From CAVTWS01 sp963738445 (GTDB lineage Bacteria > Actinomycetota > Acidimicrobiia > Acidimicrobiales > SHLQ01), in assembly GCA_963738445.1 (NCBI GenBank), contig CAVTWS010000008.1, positions 151,006 to 215,005 on the forward strand: a stretch of 64,000 bases of DNA, written 5' to 3'. Position 1 is the first letter of the stretch, and the number at the start of each line of letters is the position of its first letter. The notes beneath the pieces were generated by a model. The model was not told where the DNA came from and made no database searches. It saw only the letters and a list, made by a program, of their open reading frames with translations. The translations under genes and the position numbers were made by a program. Below are positions 34,854-43,441 of the stretch, one piece after another.

Positions 34854-36245
34854 GTGAGCCCCGAGCTCGATTCGGCCGACGACATCCCCGCCCGGGACAC
34901 CGTCGACTGGGCATCGGTGGTGCTGCTGGGCGCGGTGATCGCCCTCACCGGGATCAGCCTGCCCATCATGTCGTTGGCCCTGCCGGCGCTCGCCGATGCC
35001 TACCCGGCCTGGTCCACCGCCGACCTGAGCTGGGTCACCAACATCTTCACCATCGTGGGCGCCGGCACCATGATCCCCGCCGGCGTCCTCGCCGACCGGA
35101 TCGGTCGCAAGCGCCTTGTGGTCTGGGGCTGCGGGGTCTTCCTGGTGGGCTCGGTCGTCGGAGCGCTGGCCACGGGTCCCGCCGTCGTCATCACGGCCCG
35201 AGCCATCCAGGCGCTCGGCGCCTCGGCCTTCACGCCGGCGGGCGCGGCGATGGTCGTCGCCGCGTTCCCCGCCGATCGCATGTCCACCGCCATGGGGTGC
35301 TGGGCCGTCGCCGGCGGCGTAGCGTCGTCGGCCGGCCCGGGCCTGGGCGGCATCATCATCGACGGCCTCGGATGGCGCTGGGCGTTCTGGGTGGTCGTTC
35401 CGCTCGCCGTGGTCGTGTTCGCCCTGGGGCCCCGCATCCTCAAGGAGCCGCCGCGTCGGGACACCCATTCCACCCGCTTCCCGGATCCGCTCGGCGTCGC
35501 CCTCGTGATCGTCTCCGCAACGCTGCTGACGTTCGGTCTCGTCAAAGGCCCAGGGTGGGGATGGGTCGACGGTCGTACGGTTGCCTGCCTGGCGTCCGGC
35601 GCCGTGCTCGGGGCGGTGCTGGTGTGGCGAATCGCCCACGTCGCCAACCCGCTGCTCGATCCGCGACTGTTCTCGATCCCGACGGTCCGGCTCGGCAACC
35701 TGGCCACCTTCGTGTTCGCCGGGTCGTGGTTCGGCATGTTCTTCGGGCTCGTGCTGTTCCTCCGCGTCCACTGGGGCTGGTCACTGCTCGACGCCGGTCT
35801 GGCCACTTCACCCATCGCGCTGCTCGCCGGGCTCGTGGGCGCCTGGGCCGGACGGCGCGCCGACCGCGTCGGTCACCGGGCCTTCATCCTCCCCGGAACG
35901 GTGCTCTACGCCGCGACGGCGCTGTGGTTCGGGCTGATGCTCGACGACGAGCCGTCCCTCGCCGCGTTCCTACCCGGGGCCATCGCCGTCGGCGTGTCGT
36001 CGGGACTGGTCTTCCCGTCGGTGCAGGCCGTCACCCTTTTCGGAGTTCCCGCCCGCAGCCACGCCGTGGCCTCGTCCCTGATGTTCGCCGTTCAGCGGCT
36101 GGCCATCAGCTTCGGTGTCGCCCTCGTGATCGGGTTGCAGGGCGAGGACGGTCGCCTGGCCCCGGTGCTCGGTGTCATGGTGTTCGGCGCCGTGGGCGCG
36201 TTCGCCCTCGGCTCGTTGATCGACACCCGCCCCGCCCGAACCTGA
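34854..36245 (+). CDS. MFS transporter, DHA2 (EmrB/QacA-like) drug efflux family
   Basis: A 463-residue proton-coupled exporter with about 14 hydrophobic helices. The family loop motif GVLADRIGRKRLVVWG follows helix 2 and the antiporter motif C-like GPGLGGIIIDGLGWRWAFW lies in helix 5. GTG 34854 has GGAGG four to five bases upstream. It is 46 bases behind the polyprenyl synthase gene, so the two may be co-transcribed; substrate unknown. A tandem-repeat tract and a long inverted repeat separate it from convergent lysS. Confidence 0.9.
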   Translation: MSPELDSADDIPARDTVDWASVVLLGAVIALTGISLPIMSLALPALADAYPAWSTADLSWVTNIFTIVGAGTMIPAGVLADRIGRKRLVVWGCGVFLVGSVVGALATGPAVVITARAIQALGASAFTPAGAAMVVAAFPADRMSTAMGCWAVAGGVASSAGPGLGGIIIDGLGWRWAFWVVVPLAVVVFALGPRILKEPPRRDTHSTRFPDPLGVALVIVSATLLTFGLVKGPGWGWVDGRTVACLASGAVLGAVLVWRIAHVANPLLDPRLFSIPTVRLGNLATFVFAGSWFGMFFGLVLFLRVHWGWSLLDAGLATSPIALLAGLVGAWAGRRADRVGHRAFILPGTVLYAATALWFGLMLDDEPSLAAFLPGAIAVGVSSGLVFPSVQAVTLFGVPARSHAVASSLMFAVQRLAISFGVALVIGLQGEDGRLAPVLGVMVFGAVGAFALGSLIDTRPART

Positions 36246-36250
36246 TCCCC

Positions 36251-36308
36251 GACTGACCGACTGACCGACTGACCGACTGACCGACTGACCGACTGACCGA
36301 CTGACCGA
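36251..36308. repeat. Tandem 8-bp repeat (GACTGACC), about seven copies
   Basis: Seven perfect copies of GACTGACC plus two bases, starting six bases after the MFS stop. Unit and perfection suggest recent slippage expansion. It is not CRISPR-like: there are no spacers. Confidence 0.95.
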
Positions 36309-36356
36309 AATTCGGCGGGAGATCTCCTCGTGGGGGTGATCCGTCGCCGAATTTCG
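36306..36356. repeat. Long inverted repeat between convergent MFS and lysS genes
   Basis: Perfect 12-bp arms, CGAAATTCGGCG at 36306-36317 and CGCCGAATTTCG at 36345-36356, around a 27-base loop. The position, between converging genes and 20 bases from the lysS stop, suggests a shared terminator; the AT-containing arms stand out from the local composition. Confidence 0.75.
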
Positions 36357-36376
36357 CGGTGTCGATCGGTCGTGGA

Positions 36377-37795
36377 TCAGCTCGGTTCGGGGCGCAGAGT
36401 GGGGAACAGCACGACATCGCGGATGCTGTGGCTGTCGGTCAGCAGCATGACGAGTCGGTCCATGCCGATGCCGAGCCCGCCGGTCGGCGGCAGGCCGTAG
36501 TCGAGCGCCCGGATGTAGTCCTCGTCGACCGGCATCGCTTCGTCATCGCCGGCGGCCTTATCGGCCTCCTGGCTCAGGAACCGGGCTCGTTGCTCGACCG
36601 GATCGACGAGCTCGGAGAAGGCGTTGCAGAGCTCGCGACCGGCCACGATGGCCTCGAAACGCTCGACGTAGCCCGGCTTGGTGCGGTGATCGCGTGACAA
36701 GGGCGAGACCTCGACCGGATAGTCCATGACGAAGATCGGTCCCCAGAGAGCCGCTTCGGTGGTCTTTTCGTAGATCTCCAACAACAACTTGCCGGGGCCG
36801 TAGTGATCCTTGACCTCGACGCCGTGCTCGACCGCCACCCGGGCCAACGCCTCTCGACCCATGTCGAGCGACAGCTCGAGGCCCGTCCGCTCGGCGACGA
36901 GCTCGACAAGCGTGGCCCGACGCCACGGCGGGGTCAGGTCGACCTCACGATCGCTGTAGGAGACGACCGTCGTGCCCAAGATCTCGAGCGCCAGGTGGGC
37001 CACGAGCTCCTCGACCAACACCATGATGTCGTGGTAGTCGGCGTACGCCTGATACAGCTCGAGCATGGTGAACTCGGGGTTGTGCCGGGGCGAGATGCCC
37101 TCGTTGCGAAACACCCGGGCGATCTCGAACACCCGCTCGAAGCCGCCCACGGTCAAGCGCTTCAGGTACAGCTCCGGCGCGACCCTCAGGTAGAGCTCGA
37201 GATCGAGCGCGTTGTGGTGGGTCACGAACGGCCGGGCCAACGCCCCGCCTGGTATGGGGTGGAAGACCGGAGTCTCCACTTCGAGGAAGCCGCGATCCTC
37301 GAGCCACCGCCGGGTGAGCGACATGATCCGGCTACGAGCCTGGAACGCCTGGCGTGCTTCGTCAGTCACCCACAGGTCGACGTAGCGCTGGCGGTAACGG
37401 GTGTCGGTGTCGGTGATGCCGTGCCATTTGTCGGGGAACGGGCGACGCGCCTCCGCGAGTCGGACCCAGGAGTCGACGCTGACCGACAGCTCCCCCCGTT
37501 TCGTCTTCAGCACCTGACCACACACCCCGATCCAGTCGCCGAGCGAGAGACCGCTGAACGCCTCGAAGTCGGGGGTAGACGCCTGGCGGGCGAAGAGCTG
37601 GATCCGACCCGTCGAATCCTGGAGCACCCCGAAGGTGAGCTTGCCCTGCTCGCGTCGCAACATGAGGCGCCCGGCAACGGTGACGACGTTTCCGCTCTCG
37701 GCGCCGGCCTCGAGGTCACCGAATCGGGCGACGATCGACGCCGCCGTGGCGTCCGGTTCATAGCGGTAGGGGGCGACAGTCGGATCGGCACTCAT
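36377..37795 (-). CDS. lysS: Lysine--tRNA ligase, class II
   Basis: Charges tRNA-Lys; 472 residues, full length. The N-terminal OB fold (VVTVAGRLMLRREQGKLTFGVLQD), motif 1 around FLEVETPVFHPIPGGALARPF, motif 2 FRNEGISPRHNPEFTMLE and motif 3 GLGIGMDRLVMLL are in place. ATG 37795 is the start. It lies in the order lysS-coaX-nadC on the minus strand, with 30 bases to coaX, matching the actinobacterial lysS/coaX/panC neighbourhood. Confidence 0.97.
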   Translation of the reverse strand: MSADPTVAPYRYEPDATAASIVARFGDLEAGAESGNVVTVAGRLMLRREQGKLTFGVLQDSTGRIQLFARQASTPDFEAFSGLSLGDWIGVCGQVLKTKRGELSVSVDSWVRLAEARRPFPDKWHGITDTDTRYRQRYVDLWVTDEARQAFQARSRIMSLTRRWLEDRGFLEVETPVFHPIPGGALARPFVTHHNALDLELYLRVAPELYLKRLTVGGFERVFEIARVFRNEGISPRHNPEFTMLELYQAYADYHDIMVLVEELVAHLALEILGTTVVSYSDREVDLTPPWRRATLVELVAERTGLELSLDMGREALARVAVEHGVEVKDHYGPGKLLLEIYEKTTEAALWGPIFVMDYPVEVSPLSRDHRTKPGYVERFEAIVAGRELCNAFSELVDPVEQRARFLSQEADKAAGDDEAMPVDEDYIRALDYGLPPTGGLGIGMDRLVMLLTDSHSIRDVVLFPTLRPEPS

Positions 37796-37825
37796 GATCC
37801 AGGCAGCGTACGGGGTGGTCCTCGA

Positions 37826-38617
37826 TCAACCCTCGGAATTCTTGGCGTGCACGAGCCGCAACCCGTGCAACGTCAGGAACGGCTCGATGTGGTCGACCGT
37901 TCGGCACAGGGGGGCGATGAGCTGGACCAGTCCGCCGGTGGCGACGACGACGCATTCTCCGAGCTCGTCCTCCATGCGTTCGACCAGGCCATCGATCTGA
38001 CCGATGAACCCGTAGATCGCCCCCGACTGCACGGACTCCTTGGTGCTCTTCCCGATCACGCTCCGGGGCTCGATCAGGGGGACGGCTCCGAGGGCGGCGG
38101 CCCGGCCGAACATCGCCTCGAGGCTGATCTCGATCCCGGGGGCGATGGCCCCCCCGAGGAACTCCCCCACCGCCGAGACGATGTCGAAGTTGTTCGTCGT
38201 GCCGAAATCGACCACCACCGCGGGCCCACCGAACAGCTCGTAGGCGGCGACCGCGTTGGCGATGCGGTCCGCGCCGACCTCCTTGGGGTTGTCGTACCGG
38301 ATCGGCATCCCCGTCTTCACGCCGGGTTCGATGACGATGGCCGGGAAATCGAGGTACCGCTCGAACATGTGGCGCATCGAGGCGAGCACCCGCGGCACTC
38401 CGGCGCACATCGTGACGCCGGTGAGATCGTCGAAATCGAGATCGTGTTGCGACAAGAAGCTGCGCAACACGACCGCATGTTCGTCACCGGTGCGGTCGTG
38501 GACGGTGGCCACGCGCCAGTGATCGAGCAGCCCGTCCTCGGCGCTCTCCGGGTTCGCTCTCGCTTCGTAGACCCCGAGCACCGTCTGCGTGTTCCCCACA
38601 TCGACCGTGAGCAACAC
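37826..38617 (-). CDS. coaX: Type III pantothenate kinase CoaX
   Basis: First step of coenzyme A synthesis, phosphorylating pantothenate; 263 residues of the ASKHA fold. The N-terminal VDVGNTQTVLGVY phosphate loop, PGVKTGMPIRYDNPKEVGADRIANAVAAY and a third motif FGTTNNFDIV are seen; the last varies from the common FGTATTFD. GTG 38617 directly follows the nadC stop by two bases. Two steps of the same pathway, panC and coaX, are thus within 3 kb. Confidence 0.94.
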   Translation of the reverse strand: MLLTVDVGNTQTVLGVYEARANPESAEDGLLDHWRVATVHDRTGDEHAVVLRSFLSQHDLDFDDLTGVTMCAGVPRVLASMRHMFERYLDFPAIVIEPGVKTGMPIRYDNPKEVGADRIANAVAAYELFGGPAVVVDFGTTNNFDIVSAVGEFLGGAIAPGIEISLEAMFGRAAALGAVPLIEPRSVIGKSTKESVQSGAIYGFIGQIDGLVERMEDELGECVVVATGGLVQLIAPLCRTVDHIEPFLTLHGLRLVHAKNSEG

Positions 38618-38619
38618 CG

Positions 38620-39576
38620 TCAGGACCCCCCACCGCGGGACGTCGCGACGTCCAGACCAGAGTCACCGCTGGACGTCGAGACGTCCACACCAGAGTCACC
38701 GCGGGACGTCGAGACGTCCAGGCCGATGTCCAGCACCGGGGCCGAGTTCGTGAGTTGCCCGCTGGAGATGAAATCGACCCCCGTCTCGGAGATGGGGCCG
38801 ATCGACTCCAGGGTGATCCCGCCGGAGGCCTCGAGCAGCGGTCGAACTCCGGTTGTCGCCGCATGCCGGGTCACGGCGGCGGCGCTCGCCCGCATCTCGT
38901 CGAGCGTCATGTTGTCGCACATGATGGCGCCCGCTCCTGCGACGAGTGCTGCCTCGACCTGGTCGATCCGCTCGCACTCGACGTGGATCGTGCGGCCGGG
39001 CCACAGCTCCCGGGCCCGGGCCACACCGTCGGCGATGCCGAGGCCCATCAGGTGGTTGTCCTTGAGCATGACCCAGTCCGACAGGTTGCCCCGATGGTTC
39101 GCCGCGCCGCCGGCCCGAACGGCCGCCTTCTGGAGCGAGCGCAGACCGGGAAGGGTCTTGCGGGTGTCCCACACCCGGGCCGGCCCCGTGCACGCCGCCA
39201 CGTAGCGGGCGGTCAGCGTGGCGATGCCGGACAGGTGCCCCAGGAAGTTCAGTGCCGTACGTTCGCCGGTGAGCAGTGGGGCCATCGGCCCCGACACGGT
39301 GCCGATCACATCGCCGGGCTCGACCCTCGCCCCGTCCGCCCGTTCCCAGACCACCACGAGCGACGGATCGACCTGACGGAACGCTTCGGTCGCGCAGGCG
39401 GTTCCGGCCACGACGCCCGCGGCGCGGGTGACAAAACGAGCTTCGGCTTGCGCCCCGTCCGGGAGCAGGGCCGCCGACAGGTCACCGAGCGGAGTGAGAT
39501 CTTCGGCGAGCGCCCGGGCGACGGCGGCGACGATGTCGCCCGCAGGCGGCTGGAAGTACCGGGCCGGGGCCGTCAT
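38620..39576 (-). CDS. nadC: Nicotinate-nucleotide pyrophosphorylase (quinolinate phosphoribosyltransferase) NadC
   Basis: Converts quinolinate and PRPP to nicotinate mononucleotide for NAD synthesis; 318 residues. Motifs include LTGERTALNFLGHLSGIAT, WDTRKTLPGLRSLQKAAVRAGGAANHR, MLKDNHL and LLEASGGITLESI. The core ends near residue 285; the last 33 residues are three repeats of an 11-residue unit (DVSTSRGDSGV-like) that come from 33-bp DNA repeats and are not part of the family. nadA and nadB are not in the window. It sits between the scramblase-like gene and coaX. Confidence 0.95.
   Translation of the reverse strand: MTAPARYFQPPAGDIVAAVARALAEDLTPLGDLSAALLPDGAQAEARFVTRAAGVVAGTACATEAFRQVDPSLVVVWERADGARVEPGDVIGTVSGPMAPLLTGERTALNFLGHLSGIATLTARYVAACTGPARVWDTRKTLPGLRSLQKAAVRAGGAANHRGNLSDWVMLKDNHLMGLGIADGVARARELWPGRTIHVECERIDQVEAALVAGAGAIMCDNMTLDEMRASAAAVTRHAATTGVRPLLEASGGITLESIGPISETGVDFISSGQLTNSAPVLDIGLDVSTSRGDSGVDVSTSSGDSGLDVATSRGGGS
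38631..38729 (-). repeat. Three tandem 33-bp repeats encoding the nadC C-terminal tail
   Basis: Units at 38631-38663, 38664-38696 and 38697-38729 share CACCGC(G/T)GGACGTCG(A/C)G and an ACGTC...GACGT palindrome. They keep the nadC frame and end just before its stop. Confidence 0.92.
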
Positions 39577-39580
39577 GACG

Positions 39581-40411
39581 TCAACCGAACCCGCGGCTGT
39601 CCTGCTTCAGCGCCGTGTCGACGCACAGCGCGGACGCCACCACCAGGGACCGCAGGGGCTCGTCGAGCGGACGGTGGATCTGTAGGACGTAGTTGTCGGC
39701 GGTGGTGAACAGCGTCTTGGCCAGGCCTTCCCACGTCTTGGTGATGCGCGCCACCTCGACCCCCGTGTGGTCCTCGACGCTGAAGTTCCACGCCCGCCAG
39801 TTCTGCGCGTTGATCGAACCGACCTTGTGGCCGGCGACCACCAGCGCAAAGTGGATCTTGCCGAAGGCGTTCTCCTGGACGACCTCGCCGATCTCGCGGC
39901 CGTCGCCGTCGGAGATGGTGAGGCGGGACTTCACGAGCTTGGCCGGACGGGTGAGCGTGAGCAACACCTGCCCGGTGACATCGACGATCTGGAGCCGGTG
40001 GGTGAGGAACTGATCGACGCTGGTGAGGACTCGGATGACCTTGCGGGCCGTGCTCTGACCCACCTGGCGCACCGCGCCCAGCTGGCGGCCGTGCTGGTCG
40101 TAGATGGCGTACTCGTTGTTGACCTCGATGAGCTTGGCCTTCTGGTTCACCACCAGCACCGGCTCGGTGAAGATCGTGCCACCACCCTCGGCGGGCGCCG
40201 CCGCGACCCCCGCTCGGTCCCGCACCTGCCGCTGCACCCGATCCGGGGACTGCGAGCCGACGGGGATGGGCCCGGACTGGACCGGACCACCGTCGACGGA
40301 CTGCCGGCCCCCGGTGGACACGTGCGTGGTCCAGGCCTGACCGTCCCAGTAACGGAGCTCGTGGCGAGCCGAGGGGTCTGGGTACCAATTGGGTGGATGG
40401 CCCGAAGTCAC
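39581..40411 (-). CDS. DUF2510 plus scramblase/LURP-one-like domain protein
   Basis: A 276-residue protein. Residues about 7-31 are a DUF2510 motif (PPNWYPDPSARHELRYWDGQAWTTHV in two halves), a short element common in actinobacterial membrane-associated proteins. From about residue 85 the beta-barrel of the scramblase/LURP-one family follows (ILVVNQKAKLIEV-like start, QHGRQLGAVRQVGQS, GREIGEVVQENAF). There is no clear TM helix except a possible hydrophobic C terminus. GTG 40411 is six bases after TACCCT; upstream TTG 40432 is less likely. Lipid or membrane association is inferred from the family. Confidence 0.85.
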   Translation of the reverse strand: MTSGHPPNWYPDPSARHELRYWDGQAWTTHVSTGGRQSVDGGPVQSGPIPVGSQSPDRVQRQVRDRAGVAAAPAEGGGTIFTEPVLVVNQKAKLIEVNNEYAIYDQHGRQLGAVRQVGQSTARKVIRVLTSVDQFLTHRLQIVDVTGQVLLTLTRPAKLVKSRLTISDGDGREIGEVVQENAFGKIHFALVVAGHKVGSINAQNWRAWNFSVEDHTGVEVARITKTWEGLAKTLFTTADNYVLQIHRPLDEPLRSLVVASALCVDTALKQDSRGFG

Positions 40412-40417
40412 GCCGTG

Positions 40418-40423
40418 AGGGTA
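40418..40423 (-). promoter_or_regulatory. -10 element TACCCT for a leaderless transcript of the scramblase-like gene
   Basis: TACCCT ends six bases before GTG 40411, in the gap after panC. Confidence 0.5.
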
Positions 40424-40428
40424 GTGGC

Positions 40429-41289
40429 TCAACCCCCGGCGACGGCGCCCGCGTTGTCGATCAACCGGGTGGGGCCGAGCCGGGCGGCGATGATCAACCG
40501 GACCGCACCGGCCAGGGCATCGGGTGTCTCGAAGGTCTCCGGGTCGACCACCTCGGCGTAGTCGAGCAGGACCGTCGGTTCCGTGGCCACGACATCGCGC
40601 ATGACCCTCCGGAGCTCCGCCGCATCGGTGGCGCCCGATTCGAGGGCCGCGACACCCGCCTGGAGGGCCCGGTGCAGCACCGGCGCGGCGGCTCGTTGGC
40701 GCTCGTCCAGGTACACGTTGCGGCTGGATCGGGCCAGACCGTCGGGCTCCCGTACGGTCGGACAGCCCACCACCTCGACCGGGATCGACAGGTCACGGGT
40801 CATGGCCCGAACCACCGCGAGCTGCTGGAAGTCCTTCTCGCCGAAGTAGGCCCGGCACGGTCCGGCGATGGAGAACAGCTTGGCCACCACAGTCGCCACC
40901 CCCTCGAAGTGCCCCGGTCTCCACAACCCTTCGAGTGGTTCCGAGACGCCGGCGACCGCCACGGTGGTGACGATCGGCGTGGCGTACATCTCGTCGACGG
41001 GTGGGGCGAACATGACGTCAGCCCCGCAGGAACCGGCCAGGCGGAGATCAGCGGCCAGATCCCGGGGATAACGGGAGAGGTCCTCGGTGGGACCGAACTG
41101 CAGCGGGTTGACGAAGTTGGTCACGGTCGTCAGGTCGTTGTCGGCCACGGACCGTTCGATCAACGAGGCATGGCCTTCGTGGAGGTAGCCCATGGTGGGC
41201 ACGAGCCCGACCGTGAGCCCGGACTGGCGCGCCGTCTCCAGCACGTCGCGAACCTCGGCGATCGTGGTCATCAACGTGGTGGCGATCAC
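40429..41289 (-). CDS. panC: Pantothenate synthetase PanC
   Basis: ATP-dependent condensation of pantoate with beta-alanine; 286 residues. HIGH-like VPTMGYLHEGHASLI at 31-45, FVNPLQFGPTEDLSRYPRD, YFGEKDFQQL and LARSSRNVYLDE are complete. The start is GTG 41289, which overlaps the stop of the DUF2520 gene in a GTGA; GGAG lies six bases upstream. A longer continuous reading that fuses both genes is produced only by a frameshift in the upstream gene. panB and panD are not adjacent. Confidence 0.96.
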   Translation of the reverse strand: MIATTLMTTIAEVRDVLETARQSGLTVGLVPTMGYLHEGHASLIERSVADNDLTTVTNFVNPLQFGPTEDLSRYPRDLAADLRLAGSCGADVMFAPPVDEMYATPIVTTVAVAGVSEPLEGLWRPGHFEGVATVVAKLFSIAGPCRAYFGEKDFQQLAVVRAMTRDLSIPVEVVGCPTVREPDGLARSSRNVYLDERQRAAAPVLHRALQAGVAALESGATDAAELRRVMRDVVATEPTVLLDYAEVVDPETFETPDALAGAVRLIIAARLGPTRLIDNAGAVAGG

Positions 41290-42009
41290 GAGGGGCTCCG
41301 GGCCAGGCGACGGGCCTGTTCCATCAGCGCTGAGTACGCCGGCCGTTCGCTGTCGTCGAGGGCTTCGAGGTGCCGGGCGATCGTGGCGTCGTCGCCGCGA
41401 GCGGCCGGACCCGTCGAGCGCGGCACGGGGACCGAGGGCGATCACGTTCTCCAATGTGGCCCGGGCCATCTCCAGATACGCCGCCAGCGGTACTCCCACC
41501 GATTCGGCCACACGTTCGACCTGACCCATCAGCGCCACGAGGTGGTTGGAGGCGATACAGGCGGCGGCGTGATAGAGGGTTCGGTCCCAGTCGGCGATCT
41601 CGAAGCTGTGCCCCCCCAGCTGGTCGACGATCGATCGGGCCCGCGGGTCGCCGGCCACCGCGAACCAGGCGCCGGCGCCGAGACGCGCCGCTCCGACGGA
41701 GGCATCGGGCAGTGACACCAACGGGTGCAGCGCGGCGGCGAGATCGTGACCGATGAGGGGCTCGAGTCCGAGCGAGCCGGCGAGGTGCACGACCACCGTG
41801 GTGTCGACCGGGTCGACCCGCGCCGCCACGTCCGCGATGGCCGCATCGGGCGTGGCGATGACGAGGAGGTCCACTCCCTGAGCGGCACGCCGCACGTCGT
41901 CCCCGCGTCGGAGCGGGGGCTCCGCCTGCCACCCGACCTGCTCCAGGGCCCCGCTGAGCGAGAGCCCCGCCCGGCCCGGTCCGATGACCCGAAACCTCGA
42001 GGGCCCCAC
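41286..42009 (-). CDS. Rossmann-like/DUF2520 protein (single-base frameshift)
   Basis: An oxidoreductase-like protein of 240 residues after repair, always found before panC in actinobacteria. An N-terminal NAD(P)-type fold (RFRVIGPGRAGLSLSGALEQ), GVDLLVIATPDAAIADVA, VHLAGSLGLEPL and the DUF2520 helical part (HAAACIASNHLVALMGQ) are in one frame. After ALGPRAAL the sequence GPAARGDDATIARHLEAL continues one base further and ends at TGA 41286 overlapping panC. Dropping a G near 41420 restores it. A role in ketopantoate reduction has been discussed for such neighbours but is not shown here. Confidence 0.85.
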
Positions 42010-42017
42010 GATCGTGC

Positions 42018-42479
42018 TCAGTGCTCGTCGATGTCGAGTAGGCCGACCTCGACGACATCATCGTCGGGAGGCACGAACCCGGCGGGAACGAGATCCGGCG
42101 CGAGGGTGCCGAGCGGCACGAGGACGAAGGCGCGCTCGAACAAGCGGGGGTGCGGGACGATCAGGTCCGGCTCGTCGACGGTCTCACCATCGACCCACAA
42201 CACGTCGACATCGAGCGTGCGAGGTCCCCAACGGACCTCCCGCACCCGCGCCGCGGCCGCCTCGCGGGCCCGGCACACGTCCAGGAGCTCCGCGCGCCGA
42301 CAGCTCCGTCTCGAGCTGCACGACGATGTTCAGGTACGGCCCTTGTTCCGGTCCGCCCACCGGAGCCGTCTCAAAGACCGGGGACACGCCCACCACGTCC
42401 GGTAGGGCGCGCACCGCATCTCGGAGCAACGCCAGGCGGTCGCCGAGGTTCGAGCCCAGACCGAGGAACGCCGGGCCAC
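42018..42479 (-). CDS. folK: 2-amino-4-hydroxy-6-hydroxymethyldihydropteridine pyrophosphokinase FolK (two frameshifts)
   Basis: Pyrophosphorylates 6-hydroxymethyl-dihydropterin in folate synthesis. Reading through two indels gives 153 residues: GTG 42479 (GAGG upstream), FLGLGSNLGDRLALLRDAV, VSPVFETAPVGGPEQGPYLN, then RWGPRTLDVDVLW and PHPRLFERAFVLVPL. One G is missing near 42471 (GG for GGG) and one base is extra near 42291-42300. Both pieces fit the family exactly. Follows folB, whose stop lies seven bases upstream of this start. Confidence 0.85.
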
Positions 42480-42486
42480 AGCGACC

Positions 42487-42863
42487 TCAGGCGGCCCGCT
42501 CGCGGCTGATGCGCACGCCGCTGCTCTCCAGCAACTGGGGCACCGGAGGCCGAAGCTTGCGAATCACGACATCGACGCTCGCGAACGCGGCGCGGTGGCG
42601 AGCACGGTGTCGGCCACCTCCTGGGCGAACCGCTCCAACAGGGAGAAGCGGCCGATGTCGGCGAGTTCGGAAACGGCGGCGCACAACGAGCCGTAGTCGA
42701 TCGTGTCGCCGAGATCGTCACTCCGACCGGCCGCTCTCAGATCAGCGTGGACATCGATGTCGATCTCGAACGGCTGACGCCGCTCCACCTCCTCGGGCAG
42801 CACACCGCAGAAGGCCAGGACCCGGAGACCTCGCAACTCGATGATGTCGGCTGGCACCGTCAC
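42487..42863 (-). CDS. folB: Dihydroneopterin aldolase FolB (single-base frameshift)
   Basis: Folate-pathway aldolase, 125 residues after repair. It begins DIIELRGLRVLAFCGVLPEEVERRQPFEID (with the family Gly-x-x-x-Glu-Glu), contains IDYGSLCAAV and SLLERFAQEVADTVLA, and ends VDVVIRKLRPPVPQ. One base is missing near 42586, where ATAPR should run into FASVDVV. GTG 42863 overlaps the stop of the phosphatase-like gene (GTGA). Confidence 0.87.
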
Positions 42864-43441
42864 GACTCCGAGTCTCCAGCGCCGCCGACGGGGCCGCCGG
42901 GGCCGCCGACCGTGCTGCCGGGGCCGCCGGTCGTGCTACGAACAACGGCGAGTTGGTCGGCCGAGGCGACGAGGCGACGACCGAGCGGACCGAGTTGCCG
43001 CTTCACCAACTGCTCCCAGATCGTGACGGCGCGAGGAGCGTCCGGTACGAGTCCGGCCCAGCGCAGGTAGCCGGCCATCAGACCGCCGACGTGGTCACCC
43101 AACTCGTCGCGATGCACCGCCACCCGCTCCCCCTGGGCCAGAAGTTCGGCCAGCCGCGGATAGAGCGCCATCTGGGTGGAACGATCGTCGTCGTGGCCGA
43201 CGTAGGGGTGGTGCAGCCACCGGACCCCGAGCTCGTCGTAGTTGTGCAGATTGTGGGTGGCGGGAATCACCGAGATGATGGGCCCGAACCCGTTCTCGCG
43301 GAGCCAGATGATCTCCTCCTGGCGCCGGATCCGACGGTGGTTGTCTCCGTAACCGCCCGGCCGTTCGCAGACGGCGAGCTGATCCTTGATGACCCAGGAG
43401 AAGTTGCGGGGCCGGATCCCCTGCGCCCACTTCCCCTTCAC
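42860..43441 (-). CDS. Dual-specificity-phosphatase-like protein lacking the catalytic Cys
   Basis: A 193-residue protein within the folate operon. The stretch ERVAVHRDELGDHVGGLMAGYLRWAGL lines up with the phosphatase loop pattern HCxxGxxRTG followed by a helix ending in YLRWAGL, but Cys is Arg, and the Arg is Asp/His, so catalysis by the usual mechanism is impossible. Earlier parts include FSWVIKDQLAVCERPGGYG and VIPATHNLHNYDELG. A Gly/Pro-rich tail ends the protein. Four-base overlaps with folP and folB on both sides imply co-translation. The family match is by pattern only and not certain. Confidence 0.6.
   Translation of the reverse strand: MKGKWAQGIRPRNFSWVIKDQLAVCERPGGYGDNHRRIRRQEEIIWLRENGFGPIISVIPATHNLHNYDELGVRWLHHPYVGHDDDRSTQMALYPRLAELLAQGERVAVHRDELGDHVGGLMAGYLRWAGLVPDAPRAVTIWEQLVKRQLGPLGRRLVASADQLAVVRSTTGGPGSTVGGPGGPVGGAGDSES

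Noticed and set aside
36251..36308. CRISPR-like repeat array
   Set aside because: The unit is 8 bp, perfectly contiguous with no spacers, and no cas gene is near.
36803..39205. 800-codon + strand open frame over lysS, coaX and nadC
   Set aside because: Covers three certain genes on the other strand; no domain.
40429..42009. Apparent DUF2520-PanC fusion protein of 526 residues
   Set aside because: The joining stretch (Arg-rich, no homology) is the wrong frame of the DUF2520 tail; the correct frame continues to a stop overlapping the panC GTG.
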